From the NCBI RefSeq assembly GCF_009932475.1, contig NZ_BJOV01000002.1, forward strand, positions 248,001 to 312,000: a DNA stretch of 64,000 bases, in the 5' to 3' direction. Each line of letters opens with the position of its first letter. Position 1 is the stretch's first letter. The stretch is from Gordonia spumicola (GTDB taxonomy: Bacteria; Actinomycetota; Actinomycetes; Mycobacteriales; Mycobacteriaceae). A program made the position numbers and the translations under genes. The notes under the pieces are model-generated. The model was not told where the DNA came from. It worked only from the letters and a program-made list of their open reading frames with translations, and made no database searches. This document shows, piece by piece, positions 23,297 to 30,689 of the stretch.

Positions 23297-24136
23297 TTAT
23301 CCTTCGATGGTGTTGATGACGCCGTTGAGGGCGTCGCGGACGCGGACCAGGTCACTCAGGTTGGACGCCTTGACCTGGTCCTTGTTCTTTTCCAGGCGGT
23401 CGTCCGCTGTGAGGCGGGCGACCGTGTCGACGGCGCGCTTCAGGTTGAAGACGGCAGTGTCGAACGATTCGGGGAGCGGCCGACGGCGCGGCGTCGGCAC
23501 GGCAGGGGCGGGCGACGGCTCGGTGATCGGACGGTCTTCGTCTGCGGGCTCGTCCTCGATGAGGGCGTCGGCGTCGTAGGCGGCGTCGATCCAGTCCTGG
23601 TCGGACATGTCCACGGGATCACGGTCGTCGACCATGCCGCCGACTTCGGTCCCGTCTTCGTCGGTTGCGGTGATCTGCTGGCGAGCGCGAACCGCGTCAC
23701 GGATCGCGGCAGCAGTTGGCTTGCCGCCGGTCTCGTCATTGACTTCATTCATGACGCCGACCGCTTCGGCGGGATCAAGCCCGGCGAGTTCACGCGCCTG
23801 CCCCTCGTTCGCGGGCAACGTGGTGTCACCAATTGGTGACATCGCCATGTCTAGCGCGGCTTCCATGCCGTCCACGACAGTCGCGGCCGACATGAGGTCG
23901 TAGGCGCGCTTCCGGGTGAGGTTCCACCGACTCCGGCAGTAGGCCTCGAATGACGAGTACTTGTGCAGGTACAGGCGTCCGTCGCGGATGGTCGCCAGTG
24001 CTCGCCCGATCTCGATGAACGACTGCAAGCCGCGCTCGATCACCTGCTCCTGCTCGTCGAGCGCAAGCGCACCTTCGGGATCGCAGATCGACGAAGTCGC
24101 GCGAAGCATGAACTCCATATCGTCGGAAGCCATCAA
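23297..24136 (-). CDS. ParB/KorB-like early DNA-binding protein
   Basis: 279 residues overlapping the Cro-like gene by ATGA. Residues 34-85 (ERGLQSFIEIGRALATIRDG, YSSFEAYCRSRWNLTRKRAY) match a motif widespread in phage and conjugative-element proteins that pairs with ParB-like DNA binding. The middle is acidic (EPADEDRP) and the C-terminus helical. It is the second gene after the leftward promoter, so it should be made early. Confidence 0.65.
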   Translation of the reverse strand: MMASDDMEFMLRATSSICDPEGALALDEQEQVIERGLQSFIEIGRALATIRDGRLYLHKYSSFEAYCRSRWNLTRKRAYDLMSAATVVDGMEAALDMAMSPIGDTTLPANEGQARELAGLDPAEAVGVMNEVNDETGGKPTAAAIRDAVRARQQITATDEDGTEVGGMVDDRDPVDMSDQDWIDAAYDADALIEDEPADEDRPITEPSPAPAVPTPRRRPLPESFDTAVFNLKRAVDTVARLTADDRLEKNKDQVKASNLSDLVRVRDALNGVINTIEG

Positions 24137-24360
24137 GCGACCTCGTCTTCCGGGGGGCGACGAATGGCGATCTGCGGTACCTCAAGGACCCTTGCGGAGC
24201 GCGCCAGGAGGACGTCTGTCAGCGGCTTGCGGCCAGCTTCAATGTTGGCGAGGTAGGGGCGCGAGATGCGGATCTTCCCCGCAAACTCGTCGGGCTTGAA
24301 GCCCCTGAGTTCCCGTAGTGCACGGAGCACTGCTCCCGTGTGTTCCCTGTCTTCGTTCAT
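24133..24360 (-). CDS. Cro-like HTH regulator, first gene of the leftward operon
   Basis: 75 residues from ATG 24360; a TTG at 24369 is in frame but lies in the predicted -10 box. XRE-type helix-turn-helix: GAVLRALRELRGFKPDEFAG then KIRISRPYLANIEAGRKPLT. It faces the repressor gene and would be the lytic counterpart, Cro- or excision-activator-like. The predicted transcript begins about 2 nt before the ATG, so it is essentially leaderless. Confidence 0.8.
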   Translation of the reverse strand: MNEDREHTGAVLRALRELRGFKPDEFAGKIRISRPYLANIEAGRKPLTDVLLARSARVLEVPQIAIRRPPEDEVA

Positions 24361-24552
24361 AGTTACCAACCGTAGGGAACTATAGGGAACATGTCAACAG
24401 TGCCCGAGGGAACATTGCGGAACTTCCATGTTTGAGCACGTCAGAAGGGAACTACATCTATGTAGTTCCCTTCGTGTTTTTCCGCTCTAGCAGGTGGTGT
24501 TCCCTGAAGTGTCGCTGTTGATGTTCCTTGGTGTTCCCCTCACACTTGAGCC
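24361..24552. promoter_or_regulatory. Lysogeny switch: divergent promoters and operator array
   Basis: GGGAAC half-sites occur at 24375, 24385, 24408 and 24447 (variant CGGAAC at 24418). The inverse GTTCCC lies at 24465, 24499 and 24533 (variant GTTCCT at 24523). Three pairs are exactly 10 bp apart. A 30-bp dyad with perfect 14-bp arms spans 24444-24473. Leftward promoter: TTGACA (24397-24392), 17 bp, TACGGT. Rightward: TTGATG (24518-24523), 17 bp, CACACT. In each, a half-site pair fills the spacer. Confidence 0.75.
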
Positions 24553-25356
24553 ATGAACGAACGACAGCTTGGAGAGGTCGGCCAGATCGTTGCGAACCGG
24601 AGGGCGCGTCTGCAGATGGACGCTGCAGGTCTCGCGTCAGCAGCCGGTGTCGATCCGAAGACGCTTCGCTCCCTGGAGCGTGGCGAACGCTGGCCTCGAG
24701 ACCGAACGCTGCGGAAGATTGAGGTGGCGCTCCAGTGGCAGCCAGGTTCGCTCGACAGCATCAAGAGTGGTGGGTCCGCGATCGCGATCGATGGACTGGC
24801 GGCTGTTGATGAGTTCGGCGAGGAACGCTTCTATATCGACCCGAACCAAGTCGATGTGCCCGACAACACCCCCGAAGAATCCCGGTACAGGTCTGTGCTT
24901 GGAGACCTCGCGGACATTCAAGAGACAATGCGCCACCAGCCGGATCGCGCAAGCGTCATCGCAGACAGGCGCATCCGCGCGGCCGGGAGACTGCTCGACT
25001 CTGCGGCCGAATCCCTCTCTACATCCGACAAGTCTCGAGCGGTAGATGACCTTGACGCATCCGTAGTGGTCATCCGCAGCACAATCGCCGAACTTCAGAA
25101 GGAGATACCCCATGCCGAACAACCTGCCACTGACGCCGCCGATCCGACGGCGGCCGCGCGAGCACAGGGCACCGAAGACCAGAAGAACGATGACAAGCCC
25201 ACAGACTTGTCGGAGCGTCGATCAAGGCGTGAGGCTTTACCGGAGCGGCCGGACGATGCGATCGCGGCCCGGCGACTGGACCCGAAGTTCGGGTTCGAGG
25301 ACGAGGGCGCGGACGGCATCGGCGAAGAGAACCAGGACACCGGCTGGGACGAATAA
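24553..25356 (+). CDS. Prophage repressor (XRE-family, no peptidase domain)
   Basis: 267 residues. HTH at residues 10-50 (VANRRARLQMDAAGLASAAG, VDPKTLRSLERGERWPRDR). A middle helical part follows, and then a charged, probably disordered C-terminus (about 195-267). There is no S24 LexA-like peptidase domain, so self-cleavage is unlikely. The metalloprotease encoded next is the likely inactivator, as with ImmR/ImmA of ICEBs1. The predicted transcript starts at the ATG itself (leaderless). Confidence 0.75.
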   Translation: MNERQLGEVGQIVANRRARLQMDAAGLASAAGVDPKTLRSLERGERWPRDRTLRKIEVALQWQPGSLDSIKSGGSAIAIDGLAAVDEFGEERFYIDPNQVDVPDNTPEESRYRSVLGDLADIQETMRHQPDRASVIADRRIRAAGRLLDSAAESLSTSDKSRAVDDLDASVVVIRSTIAELQKEIPHAEQPATDAADPTAAARAQGTEDQKNDDKPTDLSERRSRREALPERPDDAIAARRLDPKFGFEDEGADGIGEENQDTGWDE

Positions 25357-25407
25357 CACGCGTGTAGTTCCTGGTCGCGGCGGTTTCTGTCGGCGGGGTG
25401 TGGTCAC

Positions 25408-25830
25408 ATGCCGGACATGAACGCATGGCATCCGTGGCGGTGGGCCCGCGACCACCACCCCGACCTCATCATCGACTGCACGCGCCGCCTCGCGGGCGAC
25501 GCGATGGGACTCCTCGGGGAGCGCAAGATCTGGCTGCACCGCGGCCTCACCCAAGCCGAGCGGCGGACCACCCTCACGCACGAGATCATCCACATCGAGC
25601 AGCCAGACGCGAGCGAGGCAGCCGTCGAGCGGGAGACGGCACGCCGGCTCATCACCACCGACCAGCTCGTCGACGCCTTCCGGTGGCTGCGGCACCCGAC
25701 CGTCGCCGACCTCGCCGACCACCTGTGGGTGGACCGGCAGGCGGCGGCGTGCCGAATGCAGCACCTCGACCCGATCGAGGTCGCACAGATCGAGGCCGCC
25801 ACCGACGGCGACTGGTCGTGGACGGCATGA
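25408..25830 (+). CDS. ImmA/IrrE-family metalloprotease
   Basis: 140 residues. HEIIH at 58-62 with a downstream glutamate (ERETARR near 74-77) forms the zinc-metalloprotease site of the ImmA/IrrE (M78) family; IWLHRGLTQAERRTTLTHE is the usual lead-in. The C-terminal part (LVDAFRWLRHPTVADLADHL ... WVDRQAAACRMQHL) is a helical HTH-like domain common in phage members. It lies 51 bp after the repressor and probably cleaves it on induction. Confidence 0.85.
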   Translation: MPDMNAWHPWRWARDHHPDLIIDCTRRLAGDAMGLLGERKIWLHRGLTQAERRTTLTHEIIHIEQPDASEAAVERETARRLITTDQLVDAFRWLRHPTVADLADHLWVDRQAAACRMQHLDPIEVAQIEAATDGDWSWTA

Positions 25831-25858
25831 CCGACGGCGGCGCATTGCGGGCCGCCAG

Positions 25859-25876
25859 GTGTTGACATGTCAACAC
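25859..25876. repeat. Perfect 18-bp palindrome near attR
   Basis: GTGTTGACATGTCAACAC reads the same on both strands. It shares TGTTGACATGT with the -35 region of the leftward switch promoter. Position between the protease gene and the attachment site suggests a regulator site or an integrase/excisionase arm site. Confidence 0.5.
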
Positions 25877-25959
25877 GGCGCGGCATTCCCGCTGGTCGCG
25901 TCCCACCCATTTCCACCCACTCTGGAGCGCTTTCATGCAGGTCAAGGCTATTTTGTGGG

Positions 25960-26028
25960 ATGTCAGGTCGGGTTCGATTCCCGTCATCGGCTCCACGAAA
26001 CCCCTGGTCAGAGCGTTTTGGCAGGGGT
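25960..26028 (+). other. Prophage right attachment site with tRNA 3' remnant
   Basis: T-arm GGGTTCGATTCCC followed by GTCATCGGCTCCA (ending 25,995) is the 3' end of a tRNA gene. No matching 5' half (GCCGATG...) lies upstream, so this is only a remnant. A 7-bp inverted repeat ACCCCTG/CAGGGGT (26000-26028) follows. This is what attR looks like after integration into a plus-strand tRNA gene. The amino acid identity cannot be told from the fragment. Confidence 0.7.
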
Positions 26029-26106
26029 ACGTCAACATCCGAGCCCCGACCATCCACGGCGTTCAGCCGACCGCCGCCCGGACGATCGACGGGTACATTC
26101 CAGCGC

Positions 26107-27030
26107 ATGCGCCTCCGACCTCTCGCCGCCGCCGCACTCGTCGCGGTCAGTGCGACGAGCCTCGCGTCGTGCACTCGCGACCGGACTCAGGAAGCGAACG
26201 CGCTGCACGACGACGTGCTCGCCATGCCGGGTGTGACGGCCGTCGACATGTACTACGACAATCACTGGTCGTCCGGATACGACGTGAAGTTGACCGTGGA
26301 CATGTTCACCGCGACTCCCGCCCAGGTGGACGCCGTCGCCCGCCGTATCGACGCCGCCCAGGCGGGCGCGCTCGCCGACTACGACCCGGTCGGCGTACTG
26401 CGGGTGACGCGCACCTCGACGCTGACGTTCACCGAACAGTCGGACACGGCGGACATCCCACTGCACACCGTCGCGACCAGGCTCGCAGAACCACTGTGGG
26501 GCACTGTGGACGCGCGCAGCGCCGGCGACCGCGTCATCGACCTGGGACCCGCAGTGACGGACTCCCCGACTGCGACTGTCGACGCACTCTTCCGCATCGT
26601 CGCCGTGCCGTTCACGGTCGCAGTCGACAGCCGGCGGCGCGACGGCACCTCGTGGCGGATCGTCGAACCGACGACTGCCGAGGTGAAGGCCGCCGTGCAG
26701 TCGCGCATCGCCGCCCTTCCCACAGTTCCGACGGCTGTGCGAATGAACCGGGACGGCATCGCCGAACTGTCACTCGACCTGCCCGACGACGCCGTCGCCT
26801 ACGACGCCATCGTCTCCGCTGCCCGCACGACCGACGGTTCGAAAGACCGGCCGACCGTCGTCAAGTGGACACTCACCGGCCACCCGTCACCCACCAGCGA
26901 GAACGGGTGGCGCGGGAGCGTGACGATCGGCGGCTGCGACGACGGCTCCGCCCAGTCCGCTACGACCGACCCGTTTGCCCTGGATCTCGAACGTCGCATC
27001 CAGACGCAGTTCAACGTCTGCGCCACCTGA
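26107..27030 (+). CDS. Secreted lipoprotein of unknown function
   Basis: 307 residues from ATG 26107; the frame is open further upstream, but this start follows a TACATT box by 7 nt (leaderless layout) and gives a proper lipoprotein signal. MRLRPLAAAALVAVSATSLA then SC is the lipobox with C22. Three repeated-looking alpha/beta segments follow (VTAVDMYYDNHWSSGYDVKL). First host gene after the prophage. Similar lipoproteins occur in Gordonia and relatives; role unknown. Confidence 0.7.
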   Translation: MRLRPLAAAALVAVSATSLASCTRDRTQEANALHDDVLAMPGVTAVDMYYDNHWSSGYDVKLTVDMFTATPAQVDAVARRIDAAQAGALADYDPVGVLRVTRTSTLTFTEQSDTADIPLHTVATRLAEPLWGTVDARSAGDRVIDLGPAVTDSPTATVDALFRIVAVPFTVAVDSRRRDGTSWRIVEPTTAEVKAAVQSRIAALPTVPTAVRMNRDGIAELSLDLPDDAVAYDAIVSAARTTDGSKDRPTVVKWTLTGHPSPTSENGWRGSVTIGGCDDGSAQSATTDPFALDLERRIQTQFNVCAT

Positions 27031-27060
27031 CGCCGCCGGACATTGCTCGGTGCGCCCAGA

Positions 27061-27121
27061 ATCGGTCGATTCATCGACCTTCAACGGCATATTGCCCGCG
27101 CATCTGAGTGACGAGACCGAT
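27061..27121. repeat. Dispersed palindromic repeat, copy 1
   Basis: 61-bp imperfect dyad starting ATCGGTC and ending GACCGAT. Aligned without gaps to the element at 31736-31796 it matches at 41 of 61 positions, including ATCGGTC, TCATCG, ACGGC and GAGACCG. It lies between two plus-strand genes. Confidence 0.55.
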
Positions 27122-27165
27122 CGTGGGGCCGTCCTCGTCGACCGTCGACCGCTACCGTCAAACGC

Positions 27166-28017
27166 ATGACCGCTGCACGCACCGCGTACGACTCCCTCGA
27201 ACCGTTCCACGTCGTCGCCTACTTCAATCCGGGGATCGGCGCGGCACTGGCCGACACCGGACTCGATCCGCACGCCTTCTACCTCGGGGGACGGGGCGCG
27301 CCGCTCGGCGACGCCGCCGCGGAGGTCGTGGCGTCGACGTTCTACAACTTCTCCCCCGCCCTCGTGTCGACGGGCTGGGCCGCGGCCCGCGACGTCGGCC
27401 TGGAGAAGGTGGCCGAGCGCCGCTACCTGATGCTCGACGAGGTGCTGCGCCACATCCTCGGCGACGACGCCGACAACCCGGAGATCGCCGAACTCGCCGA
27501 CGGCTTCGGACGCCTCGCCGAGGGACTTCCCCTGGGCGGTCGCGCGCTGGCGGCGGCGTGGTCGGCGACCACCCCGCCCGACGGCAACAACCTGCTGAGC
27601 CTGTGGAACAACATCGCGATCCTGCGGGAATGGCGCGGCGACAACCACATCGCCGTCCTCGTACTGCACGGCCTCGACGGCATCGACGCCTGCACGTTCC
27701 ACGAGGCGACGCTCCCCGACCCGACGATCCGCCGCCGCGTCATGGGACGCCGGATGACGCAGTTGACGCGCGGATGGTCGGACGAGCAGTGGGAGGCGTC
27801 CATCGACAGCCTCGTCGAACGCGGCATCGCCGAACGTACTGACGACGGGCACCGCCTCACGTCCGACGGCGCCGCCCTCTACGACGACATCGAAGCCACG
27901 ACCGACGCGCTCGGCGAGACCGTCTGGGCAGGCGCCGGCGACCTCATCGCCCGCATGCGCCCGTACGTGAAGGCCGTCATCGACGCGGGGATCCTTCCTG
28001 GGACCACGAAGCGATAG
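27166..28017 (+). CDS. SCO6745-like conserved actinobacterial protein
   Basis: 283 residues, leaderless start (TACCGT 27153-27158, then 7 nt). AYDSLEPFHVVAYFNP at the start, SLWNNIAILREWRGDNHIAV in the middle and a C-terminal winged-helix-like region (RGIAERTDDGHRLTSDGAAL) are typical of this family, which is found across actinobacteria without an established function. It converges on the flavoprotein gene, overlapping it by 41 bp. Confidence 0.7.
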   Translation: MTAARTAYDSLEPFHVVAYFNPGIGAALADTGLDPHAFYLGGRGAPLGDAAAEVVASTFYNFSPALVSTGWAAARDVGLEKVAERRYLMLDEVLRHILGDDADNPEIAELADGFGRLAEGLPLGGRALAAAWSATTPPDGNNLLSLWNNIAILREWRGDNHIAVLVLHGLDGIDACTFHEATLPDPTIRRRVMGRRMTQLTRGWSDEQWEASIDSLVERGIAERTDDGHRLTSDGAALYDDIEATTDALGETVWAGAGDLIARMRPYVKAVIDAGILPGTTKR

Positions 28018-28936
28018 CCGCCTCCACGTCGCCGTGCAGGAGATACTGGTTCACCGCAATCGCGGCCGCCGAACCCTCTCCAGCAGCAGTGATGACCTGG
28101 GCCTTCGGATTGACGACGTTGCCCGCGGCGAACACTCCGGGGACACTCGTCGCACCGCGGGAATCCACGGAGACGAATCCGTGCGACGCGACGTCGCAGC
28201 CGAGTGACCGCAGGATGTCGTCGTTCGGGTCGAACCGCGGCCCGACGAACACGACGTCGCGCGGCACGCTCTGCCCGTCAGCCATCTCGATCGCCTCGCC
28301 GTCGAACGCGGCCACCTCGCCGTCGACGATCTCCACCCCGCGTGCCCGGATCGACGTGCGTTCGGCGTCGGACAGGTCGGCTCCGTTCGGGAAGAAGACG
28401 ACGTCGCGCGACCACAGCGGCAGCAGCAACGCCTGGTGCACCGACGCGTCGCGGTTGAGGCCGCCGAGCACCGCGAGCCGCCGGTCCCGGACCTCGTAGC
28501 CGTGGCAGTACGGGCAGTGCAGGACCTCCGAGCCCCAGCGCTCGCGAAGTCCGGGGATCTCCGGGATGTGGTCGACCAGACCCGTCGCGACGATGATCGC
28601 CGACGTCCGCACGTCACGTCCGCCGCCGAGGGTGACGACGTAGCCCGGCTCCACCCCGCACGGCACGACGCGCGCGACGTCGCCGTCGACGAACTGGACG
28701 CCGTATGCGCGCGCCTCGTCGCGGCCGATCTCGACGAGTGTCGCGGGCGGCAGACCGTCGTGGCCGAGGTAGCCGTGCATGTGGGCGGCTGGCGCATTCC
28801 GCGGTCGACCGCCGTCCACCACGAGGACGCGGCGCCGAGCGCGGCCGAGGACCTGTGCCGCCGTGAGGCCCGCGGCCCCGCCGCCGACGATCACCACGTC
28901 GTAGGAGTTCTGAGTGTCTGCTGCAGTCGCGTTCAT
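27977..28936 (-). CDS. Thioredoxin-reductase-like flavoprotein
   Basis: 319 residues from ATG 28936. N-terminal FAD dinucleotide fold VVIVGGGAAGLTAAQVLGRA, redox motif CPYC (in CPYCHGYEVRD), NADPH-binding strand LAVLGGLN and C-terminal FAD motif GVFAAGNVV. Like many actinobacterial TrxB-like proteins it is an FAD/NAD(P) disulfide reductase, partner unknown. Divergent from an XRE-cupin regulator with a perfect operator between them. Confidence 0.85.
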   Translation of the reverse strand: MNATAADTQNSYDVVIVGGGAAGLTAAQVLGRARRRVLVVDGGRPRNAPAAHMHGYLGHDGLPPATLVEIGRDEARAYGVQFVDGDVARVVPCGVEPGYVVTLGGGRDVRTSAIIVATGLVDHIPEIPGLRERWGSEVLHCPYCHGYEVRDRRLAVLGGLNRDASVHQALLLPLWSRDVVFFPNGADLSDAERTSIRARGVEIVDGEVAAFDGEAIEMADGQSVPRDVVFVGPRFDPNDDILRSLGCDVASHGFVSVDSRGATSVPGVFAAGNVVNPKAQVITAAGEGSAAAIAVNQYLLHGDVEAAIASWSQEGSPRR

Positions 28937-28962
28937 GCGCCCACTGTCCGACAGCCTTCCGA

Positions 28963-28986
28963 TTTCGGCAAAGATATTTGCCGAAA
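28963..28986. promoter_or_regulatory. Operator between flavoprotein and XRE-cupin genes
   Basis: TTTCGGCAAA (28963-28972), GATA, TTTGCCGAAA (28977-28986): a perfect 10-bp dyad. Outer arms ACTGTCC and GGACAGT flank it. Location suggests the XRE-cupin protein binds here to control both genes. Confidence 0.65.
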
Positions 28987-29012
28987 CAGGGAATGCGGAG
29001 GACAGTCGGGGC

Positions 29013-29672
29013 ATGGTGAACCCGACGATCACGAACGCCATCGACCGCGTCGGCCCCCGGATCAAGGAGTTCCGGACGCGACGCGACATCACACTCACCG
29101 AACTCTCCGCGGAGACCGGCATCTCGGTGAGCACCCTGTCGCGCCTGGAGAAGGGCGAACGCAAACCCAGCCTGGAGCTCCTGCTGCCGATCGCGCTCGC
29201 CCTCCAGACCCCGCTCGACGAGCTGATCGCGGTACCACGGATCGCCGACCCCAGGGTGGTCGTGGCACCACGCACCGTCAGCGGTCGGACGATCCAGCCG
29301 CTCACCGCGAGACGCGAAGGACTCCAGGCCTTCAAGATCACCATCCCCCGCGGCCAGAGCGACCCCGATCCAGTGACGCACGACGGCTACGAGTGGCTGT
29401 ACGTGCTGTCCGGCCATCTTCGTCTGATCTTGGGCGACCACGACGTCGTCCTCGGCCCCGGCGAGGTCGCCGAGTTCGAGACCACCGTCCCGCACTGGTT
29501 CGGCAGCGCCGGACGCGGACCCGTCGAGATCCTGAGCTTGTTCGGGGCGCAGGGCCAACGGATGCACGTCCGAGCGAGGTCTACGCGCGCAGCCGCCCCC
29601 GGATCATCTCCCGACGTTCGGCGATCACGGCGTCGAGCGGCGCCGTCGACCGGCGCGACCTCGACAGGATGA
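29013..29672 (+). CDS. XRE-family regulator with cupin domain
   Basis: 219 residues from ATG 29013. HTH at 10-65 (ITLTELSAETGISVSTLSRL then EKGERKPSLELLL), cupin at about 115-190 (HDGYEWLYVLSGHLRLILG). Probably senses a small ligand and controls the divergent flavoprotein. The last 30 residues are Arg/Ala-rich and lie antisense to the end of the TetR gene, a 92-bp convergent overlap; the ancestral stop may have been lost. Confidence 0.8.
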   Translation: MVNPTITNAIDRVGPRIKEFRTRRDITLTELSAETGISVSTLSRLEKGERKPSLELLLPIALALQTPLDELIAVPRIADPRVVVAPRTVSGRTIQPLTARREGLQAFKITIPRGQSDPDPVTHDGYEWLYVLSGHLRLILGDHDVVLGPGEVAEFETTVPHWFGSAGRGPVEILSLFGAQGQRMHVRARSTRAAAPGSSPDVRRSRRRAAPSTGATSTG

Positions 29673-30126
29673 CGGCGCCGTTGATCGCGGCGAGCGTCGT
29701 CGTCGCGAGGATCTCCGCGTCCGCGACGCCCGCCGCCGCCAGCGACCGTTCGATCACACCCGCCCACCTCTCGATCACCTCGTGAGCGATGTCGAGGGCG
29801 TCGCCGTCCGAGTCGCTGACGATGACCGACACGACCGGGCACGCCGCGTCGAAGCCTGAGCGCCGCAGCACACCCTTCCAGAACCGCCCGAATCGCTCGA
29901 GGGCCGCCACCGGGTCGGGGTGGTCGAGCACCGATTCGACGGTGTCGCCGGTGACGGTCAACGCCTGCCCGATGAGATCGGCCCGCCCGCCCGGAAAGTG
30001 GTGATACACGGAGCCCCTCGGCGCTCCGGTCCGTTCGAGGACGGCGTCGACGGTGAGCCCGGCCGCACCGCGTTCGCGGAGCAGCTCGATCGCGCCGTCG
30101 ATCATCACGTCGCGAGTACCCGCCAT
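29581..30126 (-). CDS. TetR-family regulator (LmrA/YxaF-like)
   Basis: 181 residues from ATG 30126. HTH: MIDGAIELLRERGAAGLTVD then AVLERTGAPRGSVYHHFPGG, with the GAPRGSVYHHFPGGRADL wording typical of LmrA/YxaF-type TetR proteins. It follows the SRPBCC gene by 2 bp and probably represses that pair plus the divergent oxidoreductase. Confidence 0.8.
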   Translation of the reverse strand: MAGTRDVMIDGAIELLRERGAAGLTVDAVLERTGAPRGSVYHHFPGGRADLIGQALTVTGDTVESVLDHPDPVAALERFGRFWKGVLRRSGFDAACPVVSVIVSDSDGDALDIAHEVIERWAGVIERSLAAAGVADAEILATTTLAAINGAVILSRSRRSTAPLDAVIAERREMIRGRLRA

Positions 30127-30128
30127 CG

Positions 30129-30629
30129 TCAGCCGCCGAGAGTGCGGTTCACGTAGTCGAGGTTGGCCTGGATGCCGACCCTCCACTCCTCCAGACGGCG
30201 GGACACGATCCGCGCCTCCTTCTCCGGCATCCGGGAGATCGCGATGCTCAGGCCCGACGGCGACGGCCCCATCCGCGCCCACTGCCGGAGGACGGCGCCC
30301 TTGCTGCTCGGCTCCACCTCGAACGCCCACGTCGCCATCACGTGGCCGGGCTCGAACCCCTCGATGTTCCACACCCAGCGTCGCCCCGGATCGACCTCCG
30401 CGACCACCGCGGTCGTCGACCACGAGCCGAGCGCCGGGTTCACGTTGCTCCCCACGAAACGCGCACCCGGCACCACCGCGTCGGCGCCGTCGAGCCATTC
30501 GACCGATTGGAGCTCGGGCGACACCTTCACCGGCAGCGTGATGTCGGTGATCAGATCCCACACCTGCTCGGGGGTGGCCCCTTCGACGACCGTGCTGAGT
30601 TCGAGTGTCGGACCGTCCGAATACCGCAT
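30129..30629 (-). CDS. SRPBCC (polyketide cyclase-like) protein
   Basis: 166 residues. Helix-grip fold pattern: LELSTVVEGATPEQVWDLIT near the start, PVKVSPELQSVEWLDG, RRWVWNIEGFEPGHVMATWA, and a long C-terminal helix. Members bind hydrophobic ligands. Transcribed with the TetR gene and divergent from an LLM oxidoreductase, suggesting a small detoxification or lipid-related unit. Confidence 0.75.
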   Translation of the reverse strand: MRYSDGPTLELSTVVEGATPEQVWDLITDITLPVKVSPELQSVEWLDGADAVVPGARFVGSNVNPALGSWSTTAVVAEVDPGRRWVWNIEGFEPGHVMATWAFEVEPSSKGAVLRQWARMGPSPSGLSIAISRMPEKEARIVSRRLEEWRVGIQANLDYVNRTLGG

Positions 30630-30641
30630 CGCGAATCCCTT

Positions 30642-30666
30642 CTATGGATTATGGTCTAGTCCATAG
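30642..30666. promoter_or_regulatory. TetR operator between SRPBCC and LLM genes
   Basis: CTATGGA (30642-30648) and TCCATAG (30660-30666) are inverted; within them TATGG and CCATA flank TCTAGT. This GGTCTAGTCC core resembles sites of LmrA-type TetR repressors. Confidence 0.6.
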
Positions 30667-30689
30667 TCCACTATCGAGGGAGCTCGCAC

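Noticed and set aside
25960..25995. Intact tRNA gene
   Set aside because: Only the T-arm and 3' acceptor strand are present; the 5' half and anticodon arm are missing.
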